A stretch of DNA of 9,969 nucleotides from Mageeibacillus sp. UBA3781 (GCA_002368805.1 DFFH01000024.1:1451-11419); one strand, 5' to 3'. Shown: positions 1-5,937, numbered from the stretch's first letter. The notes: generated from the letters alone by a model not told the origin. Numbers and translations: made by a program.

Positions 1-896
1 TGACCATGAGAACGTTCCATACCGGTGGTATCGCTTCCGGTGAAGATATTACACAGGGTCTCCCGCGTGTTGAGGAGCTCTTCGAGGCCAGAAAGCCGAA
101 GGGCCAGGCGATCATCTCCGAGATCGACGGTATCGTCAAGATCACAGAGGATCAGAAGCACAAGAAGATCATCGTTGTTACACCGGCTACTCCGGAAGGT
201 GAGGCAATCACTGTTAACCCGAACCCGGACAGCGAGATCGAGATCGAAGAGAAGCACTACGCAATTCCTTACTCTGCGACCCTCAAGGTCAAGGATGGCG
301 AGTTCGTAGAGGCCGGCGACCTTCTTACAGATGGTACGGTAAGCCCGCAGGAGATCATGAAGATCAAGGGTGTCCGTGGCGTTCAGAAGTACATCGTCAG
401 CGAAGTTATCAAGGTTTATAAGAGCGGTGGTGTTACCATCAACGATAAGCACATCGAAGTTATCACACGTCAGATGATGCGTAAGGTTCGTATCGACGAT
501 CCGGGCGATACCGATCTCATGACCGGTTCCACCGTGGATATGTTCGATTACGAGGATGCGAACACGAAGGCAGAAGCAGAGGGCAAAGAGCCGGCAAAGG
601 GCAAGAGAGTCCTCCTCGGTATCACCAAGGCTTCTCTCGCTACCGATTCCTTCCTCTCCGCTGCATCCTTCCAGGAGACCACTCGTGTTCTCACCGATGC
701 TGCAGTTAAGGGTAAGATCGACCCGCTCTACGGTCTCAAAGAGAACGTTATCATCGGTAAGCTCATCCCGGCAGGTACCGGTATGCCGCGCTACCGCAAT
801 ATCACAGCAGTACCTGTACTGCCTGAGAATAATGAACTTCTCGGCAAGGATCCGGTCGTTATCCCGAGCATGATCCCGGCGACAAGCGAGTCCTGA
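1..896 (+). CDS. rpoC: RNA polymerase subunit beta' (C-terminal part, 5' end outside window)
   Basis: This is the last ~297 codons of the largest RNA polymerase subunit; the reading frame is open through base 1, so the gene begins upstream. The segment covers the jaw/C-terminal clamp part of beta', which helps hold DNA and forms part of the switch region. Diagnostic RpoC stretches are visible: FHTGGIASGEDITQGLPRVE at the start, MTGSTVDMFDYE in the middle, then GITKASLATDSFLSAASFQE and KENVIIGKLIPAGTGMPRYR near the end. It ends in a short tail and a TGA stop at 894-896, 24 bases before a strong terminator. In many Firmicutes rpoC is followed by ribosomal protein genes such as rpsL; here transcription appears to end and an unrelated cell-wall hydrolase follows. 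An internal ATG at base 6 is not a real start. Identification is very secure. Confidence 0.98.
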   Translation, partial: TMRTFHTGGIASGEDITQGLPRVEELFEARKPKGQAIISEIDGIVKITEDQKHKKIIVVTPATPEGEAITVNPNPDSEIEIEEKHYAIPYSATLKVKDGEFVEAGDLLTDGTVSPQEIMKIKGVRGVQKYIVSEVIKVYKSGGVTINDKHIEVITRQMMRKVRIDDPGDTDLMTGSTVDMFDYEDANTKAEAEGKEPAKGKRVLLGITKASLATDSFLSAASFQETTRVLTDAAVKGKIDPLYGLKENVIIGKLIPAGTGMPRYRNITAVPVLPENNELLGKDPVVIPSMIPATSES

Positions 897-920
897 TCGA
901 AGAAAAGACAGATAATCGGA

Positions 921-961
921 AGAGGGCGATTCATCACGATGAGTCGCCCTCTTTGTTTTTT
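921..961 (+). terminator. Intrinsic terminator of the rpoB/C transcript
   Basis: The arms AGAGGGCGATTCAT (921-934) and ATGAGTCGCCCTCT (939-952) form a 14-bp stem with one G-T wobble and a CACG loop. The stem is followed by TTGTTTTTT (953-961). It lies 24 bases after the rpoC stop, so it should end the RNA polymerase operon. Confidence 0.93.
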
Positions 962-967
962 ATGAGC

Positions 968-1102
968 TGGTCTATGTAATGGTCAATGTAAAACGTTTCG
1001 ACAGTGACCATTTTATAGACTTTTGCCAATATTCTATGTAATGGTCAATGTAAAACGTTTCGACAGTGACCATTTCATAGACTTTTGCCATTACATAGAC
1101 CA
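968..1102. repeat. 135-bp element: two 62-bp-period hairpin units with 15-bp terminal inverted repeats
   Basis: Two near-identical units start at 971 and 1033 (period 62); over their first ~58 bases they differ by one T/C change (1013 versus 1075). Each unit is itself an imperfect hairpin: TCTATGTAATGGTCA pairs with a downstream TGACCATTNNATAGA, and the loop contains the palindrome AAACGTTT. The whole element is bounded by a perfect 15-bp inverted repeat, TGGTCTATGTAATGG (968-982) and CCATTACATAGACCA (1088-1102), and an imperfect ATGA/TCAT extension lies just outside. The 62-base period is not a multiple of three, so a minus-strand open frame across it is not a repeated protein. It resembles a palindromic intergenic repeat or a small non-autonomous element. 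No obvious target-site duplication is visible. Confidence 0.8.
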
Positions 1103-1155
1103 CTTCATTGGCTCCTGAGAAATAGGATTGTAAAATAAGAGAAACGTCACATTCT

Positions 1156-1185
1156 TTGACTTCGCATATTTGAGGAGAGTAAAAT
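1156..1185 (+). promoter_or_regulatory. Probable sigma-A promoter for the NlpC/P60 gene
   Basis: A -35 box TTGACT (1156-1161) and a -10 box TAAAAT (1180-1185) are separated by 18 bases. The start would fall near 1192, giving a ~90-base leader. That leader contains a small perfect hairpin GCCTA-AATA-TAGGC (1203-1216) with no T-run. The call rests on consensus match and position only. Confidence 0.55.
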
Positions 1186-1280
1186 ACAAAGTAACTAATA
1201 ATGCCTAAATATAGGCACTTCTTATCGAGAATGAACGCAAAAGCCTGAATAGGAGTGCTTTTCGCGCAGAAAGGAAACGT

Positions 1281-2735
1281 ATGCGGCAGCAAAGAAAAGA
1301 AAAAGACAGACGTATCACTGTCCTGATCATTACGATCTGTGCAATGATGACTTTCCCGATACTGATGATCCCTGTCGGCCTTCGTGAAAGCACCCCGCCG
1401 GGTGTTCTGGTCGGTCGTGCCTATGCAGACGCGTATCCGTATTCCGATCAGGAAGAAGAAAAACTAGTCGAGGACTGGGCGCTCGCCGCGAATACTTCCG
1501 ATACAGTGGATCCGGATACAGACCCGACTTCTGATACGACAGTGGATCCGGAAGTTACTTCTGACCCGAATGCGGATCCGACAGTAGAACCGGACGCTAC
1601 CGGCGAAGACGATCCGAACGAGCCGGATGAGCCGGATGAGCCAGATATGCCGGTCCAGACCGTAGATCCCGAGACGGGACGCGTGCTGATCGAAGTCGGC
1701 GAAGGTGAGGCGGCTGTTGATGAGTCATATATTGACGAGACAGCACAGAGAGAGAAGAAATATGCGGACCTGATGACCGCGCAGATCATCCAGACATACG
1801 ATGATTCTGACCTCCCGATCGAAATGCTGGATACCAGTGCATTTATCCCGACGGACGAGCAGTTCTTCATCAAGACAACGAAGACGATCCTCAAAGAAAA
1901 TCCGAATATGGATGCGGTCACTGTCGCATCGATCGCCAGATCCACCGAGGTCACTCGTGTGGCAAAGGGTGACACCTGGTCACTGATCCGTACCAAGGAC
2001 GGAGTGGAAGGATATGTTCTTACTGCGTCACTGTCCGTTGAGCCGGTTTTTAACGAGATCAACCGTACCGTATGGGTCGATGCGAGCGGACTGAAGCTTC
2101 GCTCCGAGCCGAATACGAACTGCGAAGTCATCAAGGAACTGAAGAGATGGACACGTCTCCACTGCTCCGGTATCTCCAATGACCAGTGGTATAAGGTAAC
2201 CCTCGACGATGGAACAGAAGGATATGTCTATGTATCCTATACGACTCGAAAAGCACCTCCGACGCCTACTCCGAAACCGACACCTACTCCAAAGGGTAAA
2301 AAGTCATCCGGATCCGGCGGTAAGACGAAGAAGGGCAACAGCAATCCGCCACCGAAGATCACCGGTGTAAACGGCGAGAGTATCGTCAATATCGCGAAGT
2401 CCATGCTGGGCGTTGACTATGTCTGGTGTGGTGAGAGCAAGGGTGGCGTGGACTGTTCCGGTCTGGTCGTGTACTGCTACAGACAGGTAGGACTCGGCGT
2501 TCCGCACCAGTCAAACAGCATTAAGACACGTGGTACCGGCGTCAGCCGTTCGGAATTAACACTGGGCGACGTAATCGTATATGACCTGAAGGGCGGCGAC
2601 GGAGTTGCCGATCACGTAGCGATCTACGCAGGAAACGGACAGGTCATCCACGCATCCTCCAGTAAAGATGCCGTCGTCTATGGCCGACTGGATATGGGTA
2701 CGATCCTGACATACAGAAGATTCATCAGATCCTGA
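1281..2735 (+). CDS. Exported SH3-domain NlpC/P60 cell-wall endopeptidase
   Basis: A 484-aa predicted peptidoglycan hydrolase acting outside the membrane. An N-terminal basic stretch is followed by one hydrophobic segment (residues 12-34), either a membrane anchor or a signal peptide with a possible AYA|D cleavage site at residues 49/50. Next comes a low-complexity Asp/Pro/Thr/Glu region (about 70-135), two SH3-like repeats (about 211-256 and 265-321, the second with LKLRSEPN and GYVYVSYT), a Pro-Thr/Lys linker (about 325-358), and a C-terminal NlpC/P60 domain. The catalytic triad is recognisable as Cys392 (in VDCSGLV), His445 (DHVAIY) and His457 (VIHASS). NlpC/P60 enzymes usually cleave the D-gamma-Glu to diamino-acid bond of stem peptides, and SH3 repeats usually bind the wall. 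The start is set by AAAGGAA about 7 bases before ATG. It is monocistronic: a promoter at 1156-1185 and a terminator at 2785-2816. The precise substrate bond is inferred. Confidence 0.9.
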   Translation: MRQQRKEKDRRITVLIITICAMMTFPILMIPVGLRESTPPGVLVGRAYADAYPYSDQEEEKLVEDWALAANTSDTVDPDTDPTSDTTVDPEVTSDPNADPTVEPDATGEDDPNEPDEPDEPDMPVQTVDPETGRVLIEVGEGEAAVDESYIDETAQREKKYADLMTAQIIQTYDDSDLPIEMLDTSAFIPTDEQFFIKTTKTILKENPNMDAVTVASIARSTEVTRVAKGDTWSLIRTKDGVEGYVLTASLSVEPVFNEINRTVWVDASGLKLRSEPNTNCEVIKELKRWTRLHCSGISNDQWYKVTLDDGTEGYVYVSYTTRKAPPTPTPKPTPTPKGKKSSGSGGKTKKGNSNPPPKITGVNGESIVNIAKSMLGVDYVWCGESKGGVDCSGLVVYCYRQVGLGVPHQSNSIKTRGTGVSRSELTLGDVIVYDLKGGDGVADHVAIYAGNGQVIHASSSKDAVVYGRLDMGTILTYRRFIRS

Positions 2736-2784
2736 CGTACTGAAGTCTGATTGGTGAAGCCCGCCAGCTGAATACTTTGAAAAC

Positions 2785-2816
2785 AAGGAACTGTCCGATA
2801 AAGACAGTTCTTTTTT
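2785..2816 (+). terminator. Intrinsic terminator after the NlpC/P60 gene
   Basis: GAACTGTC (2788-2795) pairs with GACAGTTC (2803-2810) around a CGATAAA loop, followed by TTTTTT (2811-2816). The AAG bases before the stem can pair with the first T residues and lengthen it. It lies about 50 bases after the stop codon. Confidence 0.9.
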
Positions 2817-2849
2817 CGTGTGTGCAATAACATGTTTTTTTGTGACATC

Positions 2850-2874
2850 TCTCGCGAGAAAATGGTGCTATACT
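2850..2874 (+). promoter_or_regulatory. Extended -10 promoter with TCTCGCGAGA palindrome (glsB-like gene)
   Basis: TGC-TATACT (2866-2874) is an extended -10 box. No well-spaced -35 box is seen: the best candidate, GTGACA at 2842-2847, is 21 bases away, which is too far. A perfect 10-bp palindrome, TCTCGCGAGA (2850-2859), lies in the spacer, where a bound regulator would overlap RNA polymerase. The promoter is reasonably supported; operator function for the palindrome is inference. Confidence 0.55.
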
Positions 2875-2910
2875 TAACCTATCAGAAATGATAATAGGAG
2901 GAAAAATAGT

Positions 2911-3159
2911 ATGTTAGTAAATTTGCTTATTGGTCTGGTAGTCGGTGGACTGGCAGGTTTCTGCGCAGGTAAACTCATGAAATCCGCAACGGACAGCATC
3001 CTGATCAACATCATCCTCGGTGTTGTCGGCGGCTTCGTTGCAGGTCTTATCTTCGGTATCCTCGGACTTGGTGCCGGAAGTATCGTCGGAAGCTTCATCC
3101 TTTCTGTAGTCGGCGCTTGCGGACTCATCTGGGTGTGGAAGAATGTGCTGAAGAAGTAA
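2911..3159 (+). CDS. GlsB/YeaQ/YmgE-family small membrane protein
   Basis: An 82-aa, strongly hydrophobic, glycine-rich protein with three predicted membrane spans (about residues 3-21, 30-52 and 58-77) and a short basic C-terminus (KNVLKK). The glycine pattern, with GGLAG and AGKLM in the first span, ILGVVGGFVAGLIFGILG in the second and GSIVGSFILSVVGA in the third, matches the GlsB/YeaQ/YmgE family (also called transglycosylase-associated proteins). These are small envelope proteins often tied to general stress; no enzymatic activity is established. The start is fixed by a perfect AGGAGG (2896-2901) nine bases before ATG. The gene stands alone: it has its own extended -10 promoter upstream, and a long hairpin begins five bases after its TAA stop. 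Length is typical of the family. Confidence 0.85.
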   Translation: MLVNLLIGLVVGGLAGFCAGKLMKSATDSILINIILGVVGGFVAGLIFGILGLGAGSIVGSFILSVVGACGLIWVWKNVLKK

Positions 3160-3163
3160 GCGG

Positions 3164-3277
3164 TCTTTCTCCGATACACAAATTAAGAATAGAGATAACT
3201 CCTCTGAGACTCAGACAGTTTGCTTACGCAAAACTCGTCTCAGAGGAGTTTCTCTATTCTTTGGTATCGGAGAAAGA
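3164..3277 (+). terminator. Long nested hairpin after the glsB-like gene, with conserved apical core
   Basis: Three stem blocks stack with small interruptions. TCTTTCTCCGATAC (3164-3177) pairs with 3264-3277 (14 bp). AAGAATAGAGA (3185-3195) pairs with 3251-3261 (11 bp). AACTCCTCTGAGAC (3197-3210) pairs with 3237-3250 (14 bp). That is 39 perfect pairs around an apical core (3211-3236) containing ACAGTTTGCTTACGCAAAAC, which can form its own small TTTGC/GCAAA hairpin. It starts five bases after the stop of the preceding gene. The bases after the inner stem are T-rich (TCTCTATTCTTT) but there is no clean T-run, so terminator function is likely but not certain. An almost identical core sits after clpC (8684-8709). 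Confidence 0.65.
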
Positions 3278-3472
3278 TGCGCTTTCTTAGGGGTCTTGTC
3301 GCGCAGGATATCCCTTTTACATGCTTTAATAGACCGCTTTCTTCAGTGTGATACTCGTCTCAGAGGAGTTTCTCTATTCTTTGGTATCGGAGAAAGATGC
3401 GCTTTCTTAGGGGGCTTGTCGCGCAGGATATCCCTTTTATATGCTTTAATAGACCGTTTACTTCAGTGTGAT
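3233..3472. repeat. Tandem duplication, two 120-bp units
   Basis: Unit 1 (3233-3352) and unit 2 (3353-3472) align without gaps at exactly 120 bases. They differ at four sites I can find: 3294/3414, 3320/3440, 3337/3457 and 3340/3460 (about 97% identical). A third copy begins with ACTCG (3473-3477) and then diverges. Each unit carries the whole 3' arm of the long hairpin (positions 3237-3277 and 3357-3397), while the matching 5' arm (3164-3210) is present only once. The period is a multiple of three, which explains a 66-codon open frame starting with TTG across it. That frame has no ribosome binding site and does not look like a gene. Confidence 0.92.
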
Positions 3473-3476
3473 ACTC

Positions 3477-3494
3477 GCCGCCGGGGCGGCTTTT
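3477..3494 (+). terminator. Possible short GC-rich terminator
   Basis: GCCGC (3477-3481) and GCGGC (3486-3490) form a 5-bp GC stem, followed by TTTT. It comes just before the ctsR promoter and just after the tandem repeats. The stem and T-run are short, so this is tentative. Confidence 0.35.
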
Positions 3495-3505
3495 GAAATT
3501 GGGTG

Positions 3506-3533
3506 TTGACTTCTTATTTTGGCGGAGTATAAT
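3506..3533 (+). promoter_or_regulatory. Sigma-A promoter of the ctsR operon
   Basis: The -35 box TTGACT (3506-3511) and a perfect -10 box TATAAT (3528-3533) are 16 bases apart. The start is expected near 3540, giving a ~105-base leader. The leader includes a small CCGGC/GCCGG hairpin (3602-3617) before the ctsR ribosome binding site. The CtsR operator begins at the expected start site. Confidence 0.88.
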
Positions 3534-3539
3534 GGAATT

Positions 3540-3569
3540 AGTCAAAGAAAGTCAAAGTCAAATGTCAAA
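3540..3569 (+). promoter_or_regulatory. CtsR operator (heptad repeats)
   Basis: AGTCAAA-GAA-AGTCAAA (3540-3556) fits the known CtsR operator, two (A/G)GTCAAA heptads separated by three bases. Two further GTCAAA copies follow at 3557-3562 and 3564-3569, making four direct copies in a row. The array starts about seven bases after the -10 box, so bound CtsR would block transcription initiation of its own operon. No second promoter or operator was seen upstream of mcsA, mcsB or clpC. Confidence 0.92.
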
Positions 3570-3644
3570 ATCAAAATTCGAGTGATTGATAGTGACCGGT
3601 ACCGGCGGGAATGCCGGCTGCAGATATAAAGGAGATGAGAGGGA

Positions 3645-4106
3645 ATGGCGAGATTAGTCGATGTGATCGAGATGATGATCAAAGAGATGCTGGATGAGAA
3701 TAACGGCGCTGCGGTAATCAACCGAAGCGATCTGGCAGAGCGCGTGAACTGTGTGCCGTCCCAGATCACTTATGTTATCTCGACAAGATTTACCAACGGG
3801 CAGGGCTATATTGTGGAGAGCCGTCGTGGCGGTGGCGGACAGATCCGTATCTCCAGGGTGCAGCGGATGCCGGGGACGAACTACCTGATGCATACGATCA
3901 ACTCGCTGGGCGACACGATCTCTCAGCAGGAAGCAGAAATCTTCCTTCTGAACTTCGTGGACTACGGCGTGATGGATAAGAAAACGGCAAGGCTTATCAA
4001 GGCTGCGATCTCTGACAAAGCGCTGTCGGGAATCGATTCAGATAAGAAGGCATCCGTCAGGATGGACATCTTTAAGAATATGCTGATCAGCCTGATCACG
4101 AACTAG
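3645..4106 (+). CDS. ctsR: Heat-shock repressor CtsR
   Basis: A 153-aa transcriptional repressor of class III heat-shock genes (clp operons). The N-terminal half is a winged helix-turn-helix: residues 24-50 contain VINRSDLAERVNCVPSQITY and STRF, typical of CtsR. The wing carries the tetraglycine loop RRGGGGQIRI, with Gly62-65, which acts as the temperature sensor in Bacillus CtsR. The C-terminal half (about 80-153) is the dimerisation domain that McsB acts on in relatives. Length matches the family. The start is chosen from AAAGGAG (3628-3634) ten bases before ATG. It is first in ctsR-mcsA-mcsB-clpC and is autoregulated through the heptads at 3540-3569. In relatives, heat lowers its DNA binding and it is then degraded through ClpCP. 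Nothing is missing from the protein as read. Confidence 0.97.
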   Translation: MARLVDVIEMMIKEMLDENNGAAVINRSDLAERVNCVPSQITYVISTRFTNGQGYIVESRRGGGGQIRISRVQRMPGTNYLMHTINSLGDTISQQEAEIFLLNFVDYGVMDKKTARLIKAAISDKALSGIDSDKKASVRMDIFKNMLISLITN

Positions 4107-4112
4107 AAGATA

Positions 4113-4193
4113 AGATCCGGATAGGAGAGTTTCCGAAAAAACAGATCCGGATATGAAACTATAGAAAGGAACGAATGCCGGTCGGCTGACCGG
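4113..4193 (+). repeat. ctsR-mcsA spacer: direct repeat and GC hairpin
   Basis: AGATCCGGATA occurs at 4113-4123 and again at 4143-4153 (30 bases apart). The hairpin CCGGTC-GGCT-GACCGG (4178-4193) follows, ahead of the mcsA ribosome binding site. There is no T-run, so it is not a standard terminator. It could stabilise or process the operon mRNA, but no function can be assigned. Confidence 0.5.
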
Positions 4194-4216
4194 TCTGAAG
4201 ATGGGAGTGACAGAGA

Positions 4217-4885
4217 ATGAAGTGTCAACGTTGTAAGGAAAGAGAAGCAAATGTAAAGATCATGAAGCAGACTACGGGAAAAGCTCCGCAGATGCTCATG
4301 CTCTGTGATGAATGTGCAAGAGAACTCGGGATCGCCATGCCGGGAAACCTCATGGGCGGCGGCCTTTTCGGCTCCGCACTGGGTGGTGCGCTCGGCTCGA
4401 TGCCAAGCCCGCTGGATATGTTTGCCAGTGCTTTTGAAGCACCATTCGGACTCGGATTGGAGGGTATGGTGGATGAGGAAAGCGGAAGGACCTGTCCGAC
4501 GTGCGGTATTACGCAGAGCCAGTTCACCAAGAGTGGTTTTCTCGGATGCCCGGACTGCTATAAAGTGTTTTCCGAGTCGATCGACCCGATGTTCCTCAGA
4601 ACGCAGATGGGCTCGAAACATGTGGGAAGAAAGCCCGGTTCCGGCGATAGTATCGATGTTCCGGTGGAACTGGATATTCCCGATGGAAAAGAACTCGAAA
4701 CTCCGGTTTTTACGCAGGTATCCACCAAGGCGGATGAACAGCCGGACGAGGAGAAGGCGAAGAGCCTCCTGATCCTGGAAAAAGAGCGCCTCCTCAAGCA
4801 GGCGGTAAAGGAAGAAAAGTATATCGAGGCGGCGAAACTCCGTGACGAGATCCAGGCCTTGAAGGGAGAGGAGGATGAGAAATGA
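4217..4885 (+). CDS. mcsA: McsA, zinc-binding activator of McsB
   Basis: A 222-aa adaptor of the heat-shock operon. Two zinc-binding modules are visible: MKCQRC (Cys3, Cys6) with LCDEC (Cys30, Cys33), and CPTC (Cys93, Cys96) with CPDC (Cys111, Cys114). Between them lies a Gly/Ala/Met-rich low-complexity stretch (about 39-75). The C-terminus (about 181-222) is a UVR motif with KYIEAAKLRDEIQALK, resembling the UVR-like segment in the ClpC middle domain encoded downstream. In Bacillus, McsA stimulates the arginine kinase McsB and links redox and heat stress to CtsR inactivation. A GGGAG (4203-4207) lies nine bases before ATG. The stop overlaps the mcsB start by four bases (ATGA, 4882-4885), which suggests translational coupling and a fixed partner ratio. 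It is longer than typical McsA (about 185 aa in Bacillus) because of the low-complexity linker. Confidence 0.94.
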   Translation: MKCQRCKEREANVKIMKQTTGKAPQMLMLCDECARELGIAMPGNLMGGGLFGSALGGALGSMPSPLDMFASAFEAPFGLGLEGMVDEESGRTCPTCGITQSQFTKSGFLGCPDCYKVFSESIDPMFLRTQMGSKHVGRKPGSGDSIDVPVELDIPDGKELETPVFTQVSTKADEQPDEEKAKSLLILEKERLLKQAVKEEKYIEAAKLRDEIQALKGEEDEK

Positions 4886-5925
4886 GCTGGTATTTAGAAG
4901 CAGGAAATGACAGCGATATCGTGCTTTCCAGCCGTATCCGTCTGGCGAGAAACCTAAAGGGGATCCCCTTCCCGAACCGGATGAATGACGAAAGCCGCAA
5001 GAAGGTCCTGGAGCAGATCTCGGATGCGATGCTCAAGCGTCCCGGAAATGACCTGATGCGTATGGATATCGCATCGCTTCCCGAGACGGACAGACGGGCG
5101 CTCATCGAGAACCATCTTATCTCCGAGGAACTGGCAAAAGGCCAGGAAGGGCAGAGTGTCTTTATCTCGAAGGATGAGAATGTCAGTGTGATGGTCAACG
5201 AAGAAGACCATCTGCGCATTCAGGTAATGGCGCCTGGATTTGCCCTCGAGAATACCTATAAGCAGGCGGAAGAGATCGCTATCTATCTGGAAAAAGCACT
5301 TCCGATCGCTTTTTCGGAGAAATATGGTTTTCTGACGGCATACCCGAGTAATACGGGAACCGGACTTCGTGCTTCCGTGATGGTTCATCTTCCGATCGTA
5401 ACGAGTATCGGAAAGATGCCGAACCTCATAGATTCACTGTCGAAGGCAGGTTATACCGTTCGCGGCGTGTATGGTGAGAAGAGTAAGCCGGCCGGAAATA
5501 TCTACCAGATCTCCAATACCATCACCCTGGGAATCTCGGAAAGCAAGACGCTTTCGAATTTCGCCAAGATGATCAACGAGGTCATCGCGCTGGAGAGAAA
5601 ACTCCGGAAAGACTATTACGAGAAGAATAAAGAACGGCTGGAGGATAAGGTGTACCGTTCACTGGGAGAACTGACATATGCCAGGATGCTTCCGGCAGGA
5701 GAAGCGATGAACCGTTTAAGTGACCTTCGTGTCGGCGTGGCTTGCGGCTTCATGAAGGATATCGATGAACGGCAGCTGATGCTTCTTCTCAATACGATCG
5801 GCGATGCATCGGTGCAGAAGCGCTGCGGAGAAGTGCTTTTGCCGAAGGACATCGCCACTAAAAGAGCAGAATTCGTAAGAGAAGTGCTCACAAAAAAAGA
5901 AGAAAAAAGAAACGAGAATGAATAA
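4882..5925 (+). CDS. mcsB: Protein arginine kinase McsB (atypical active site)
   Basis: A 347-aa phosphagen-kinase homologue that phosphorylates arginines in proteins in characterised relatives, marking them for ClpCP. Visible family features: SSRIRLARN (16-24), NEEDH (106-110), GTGLRASVMVHLP, Arg194 and Glu199 in RGVYGE, and GNIYQISN (205-212). Positions align with Geobacillus/Bacillus McsB at a constant offset of 13, so Glu108 and Glu199 match the catalytic glutamates 121 and 212. Two departures stand out. The residue matching the conserved active-site Cys167 is Tyr154 (LTAYPSN instead of the usual xxCPTN). The C-terminal phosphoarginine pocket motif RDxxRA reads IATKRA (324-329), losing its Arg-Asp pair. 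The start overlaps the mcsA stop (ATGA), and GAGGAGG upstream serves as ribosome binding site. Identity is certain; whether it is fully active as an arginine kinase is open. Confidence 0.95.
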   Translation: MSWYLEAGNDSDIVLSSRIRLARNLKGIPFPNRMNDESRKKVLEQISDAMLKRPGNDLMRMDIASLPETDRRALIENHLISEELAKGQEGQSVFISKDENVSVMVNEEDHLRIQVMAPGFALENTYKQAEEIAIYLEKALPIAFSEKYGFLTAYPSNTGTGLRASVMVHLPIVTSIGKMPNLIDSLSKAGYTVRGVYGEKSKPAGNIYQISNTITLGISESKTLSNFAKMINEVIALERKLRKDYYEKNKERLEDKVYRSLGELTYARMLPAGEAMNRLSDLRVGVACGFMKDIDERQLMLLLNTIGDASVQKRCGEVLLPKDIATKRAEFVREVLTKKEEKRNENE

Positions 5926-5937
5926 GGAGGAGACCCT

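Noticed and set aside
989..1004. CcpA cre site around AAACGTTT in the 62-bp repeats
   Set aside because: The spacing does not fit the cre consensus (one extra A before CG), and the palindrome sits in the loop of a repeat rather than at a promoter.
972..1292. Minus-strand open frame of 106 codons across the 62-bp repeats
   Set aside because: It runs through non-coding hairpin repeats whose period is not a multiple of three, has no convincing ribosome binding site and resembles no protein.
3164..3472. CRISPR array or attachment site
   Set aside because: There are only two 120-base units with no spacers between them, no cas genes and no integrase or tRNA gene.
3296..3496. Plus-strand 66-codon frame with an internally repeated protein
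   Set aside because: The repetition follows from the 120-bp tandem duplication (divisible by three). It starts at TTG without a ribosome binding site and overlaps the hairpin arms.
5479..5490. Loss of the second catalytic glutamate in McsB (GEKSKP instead of GEGSEA)
   Set aside because: Counting against arginine kinase (Glu314 in GEH) and Bacillus McsB (Glu212) puts the catalytic residue on Glu199, which is present; Lys202 is at a neighbouring position.
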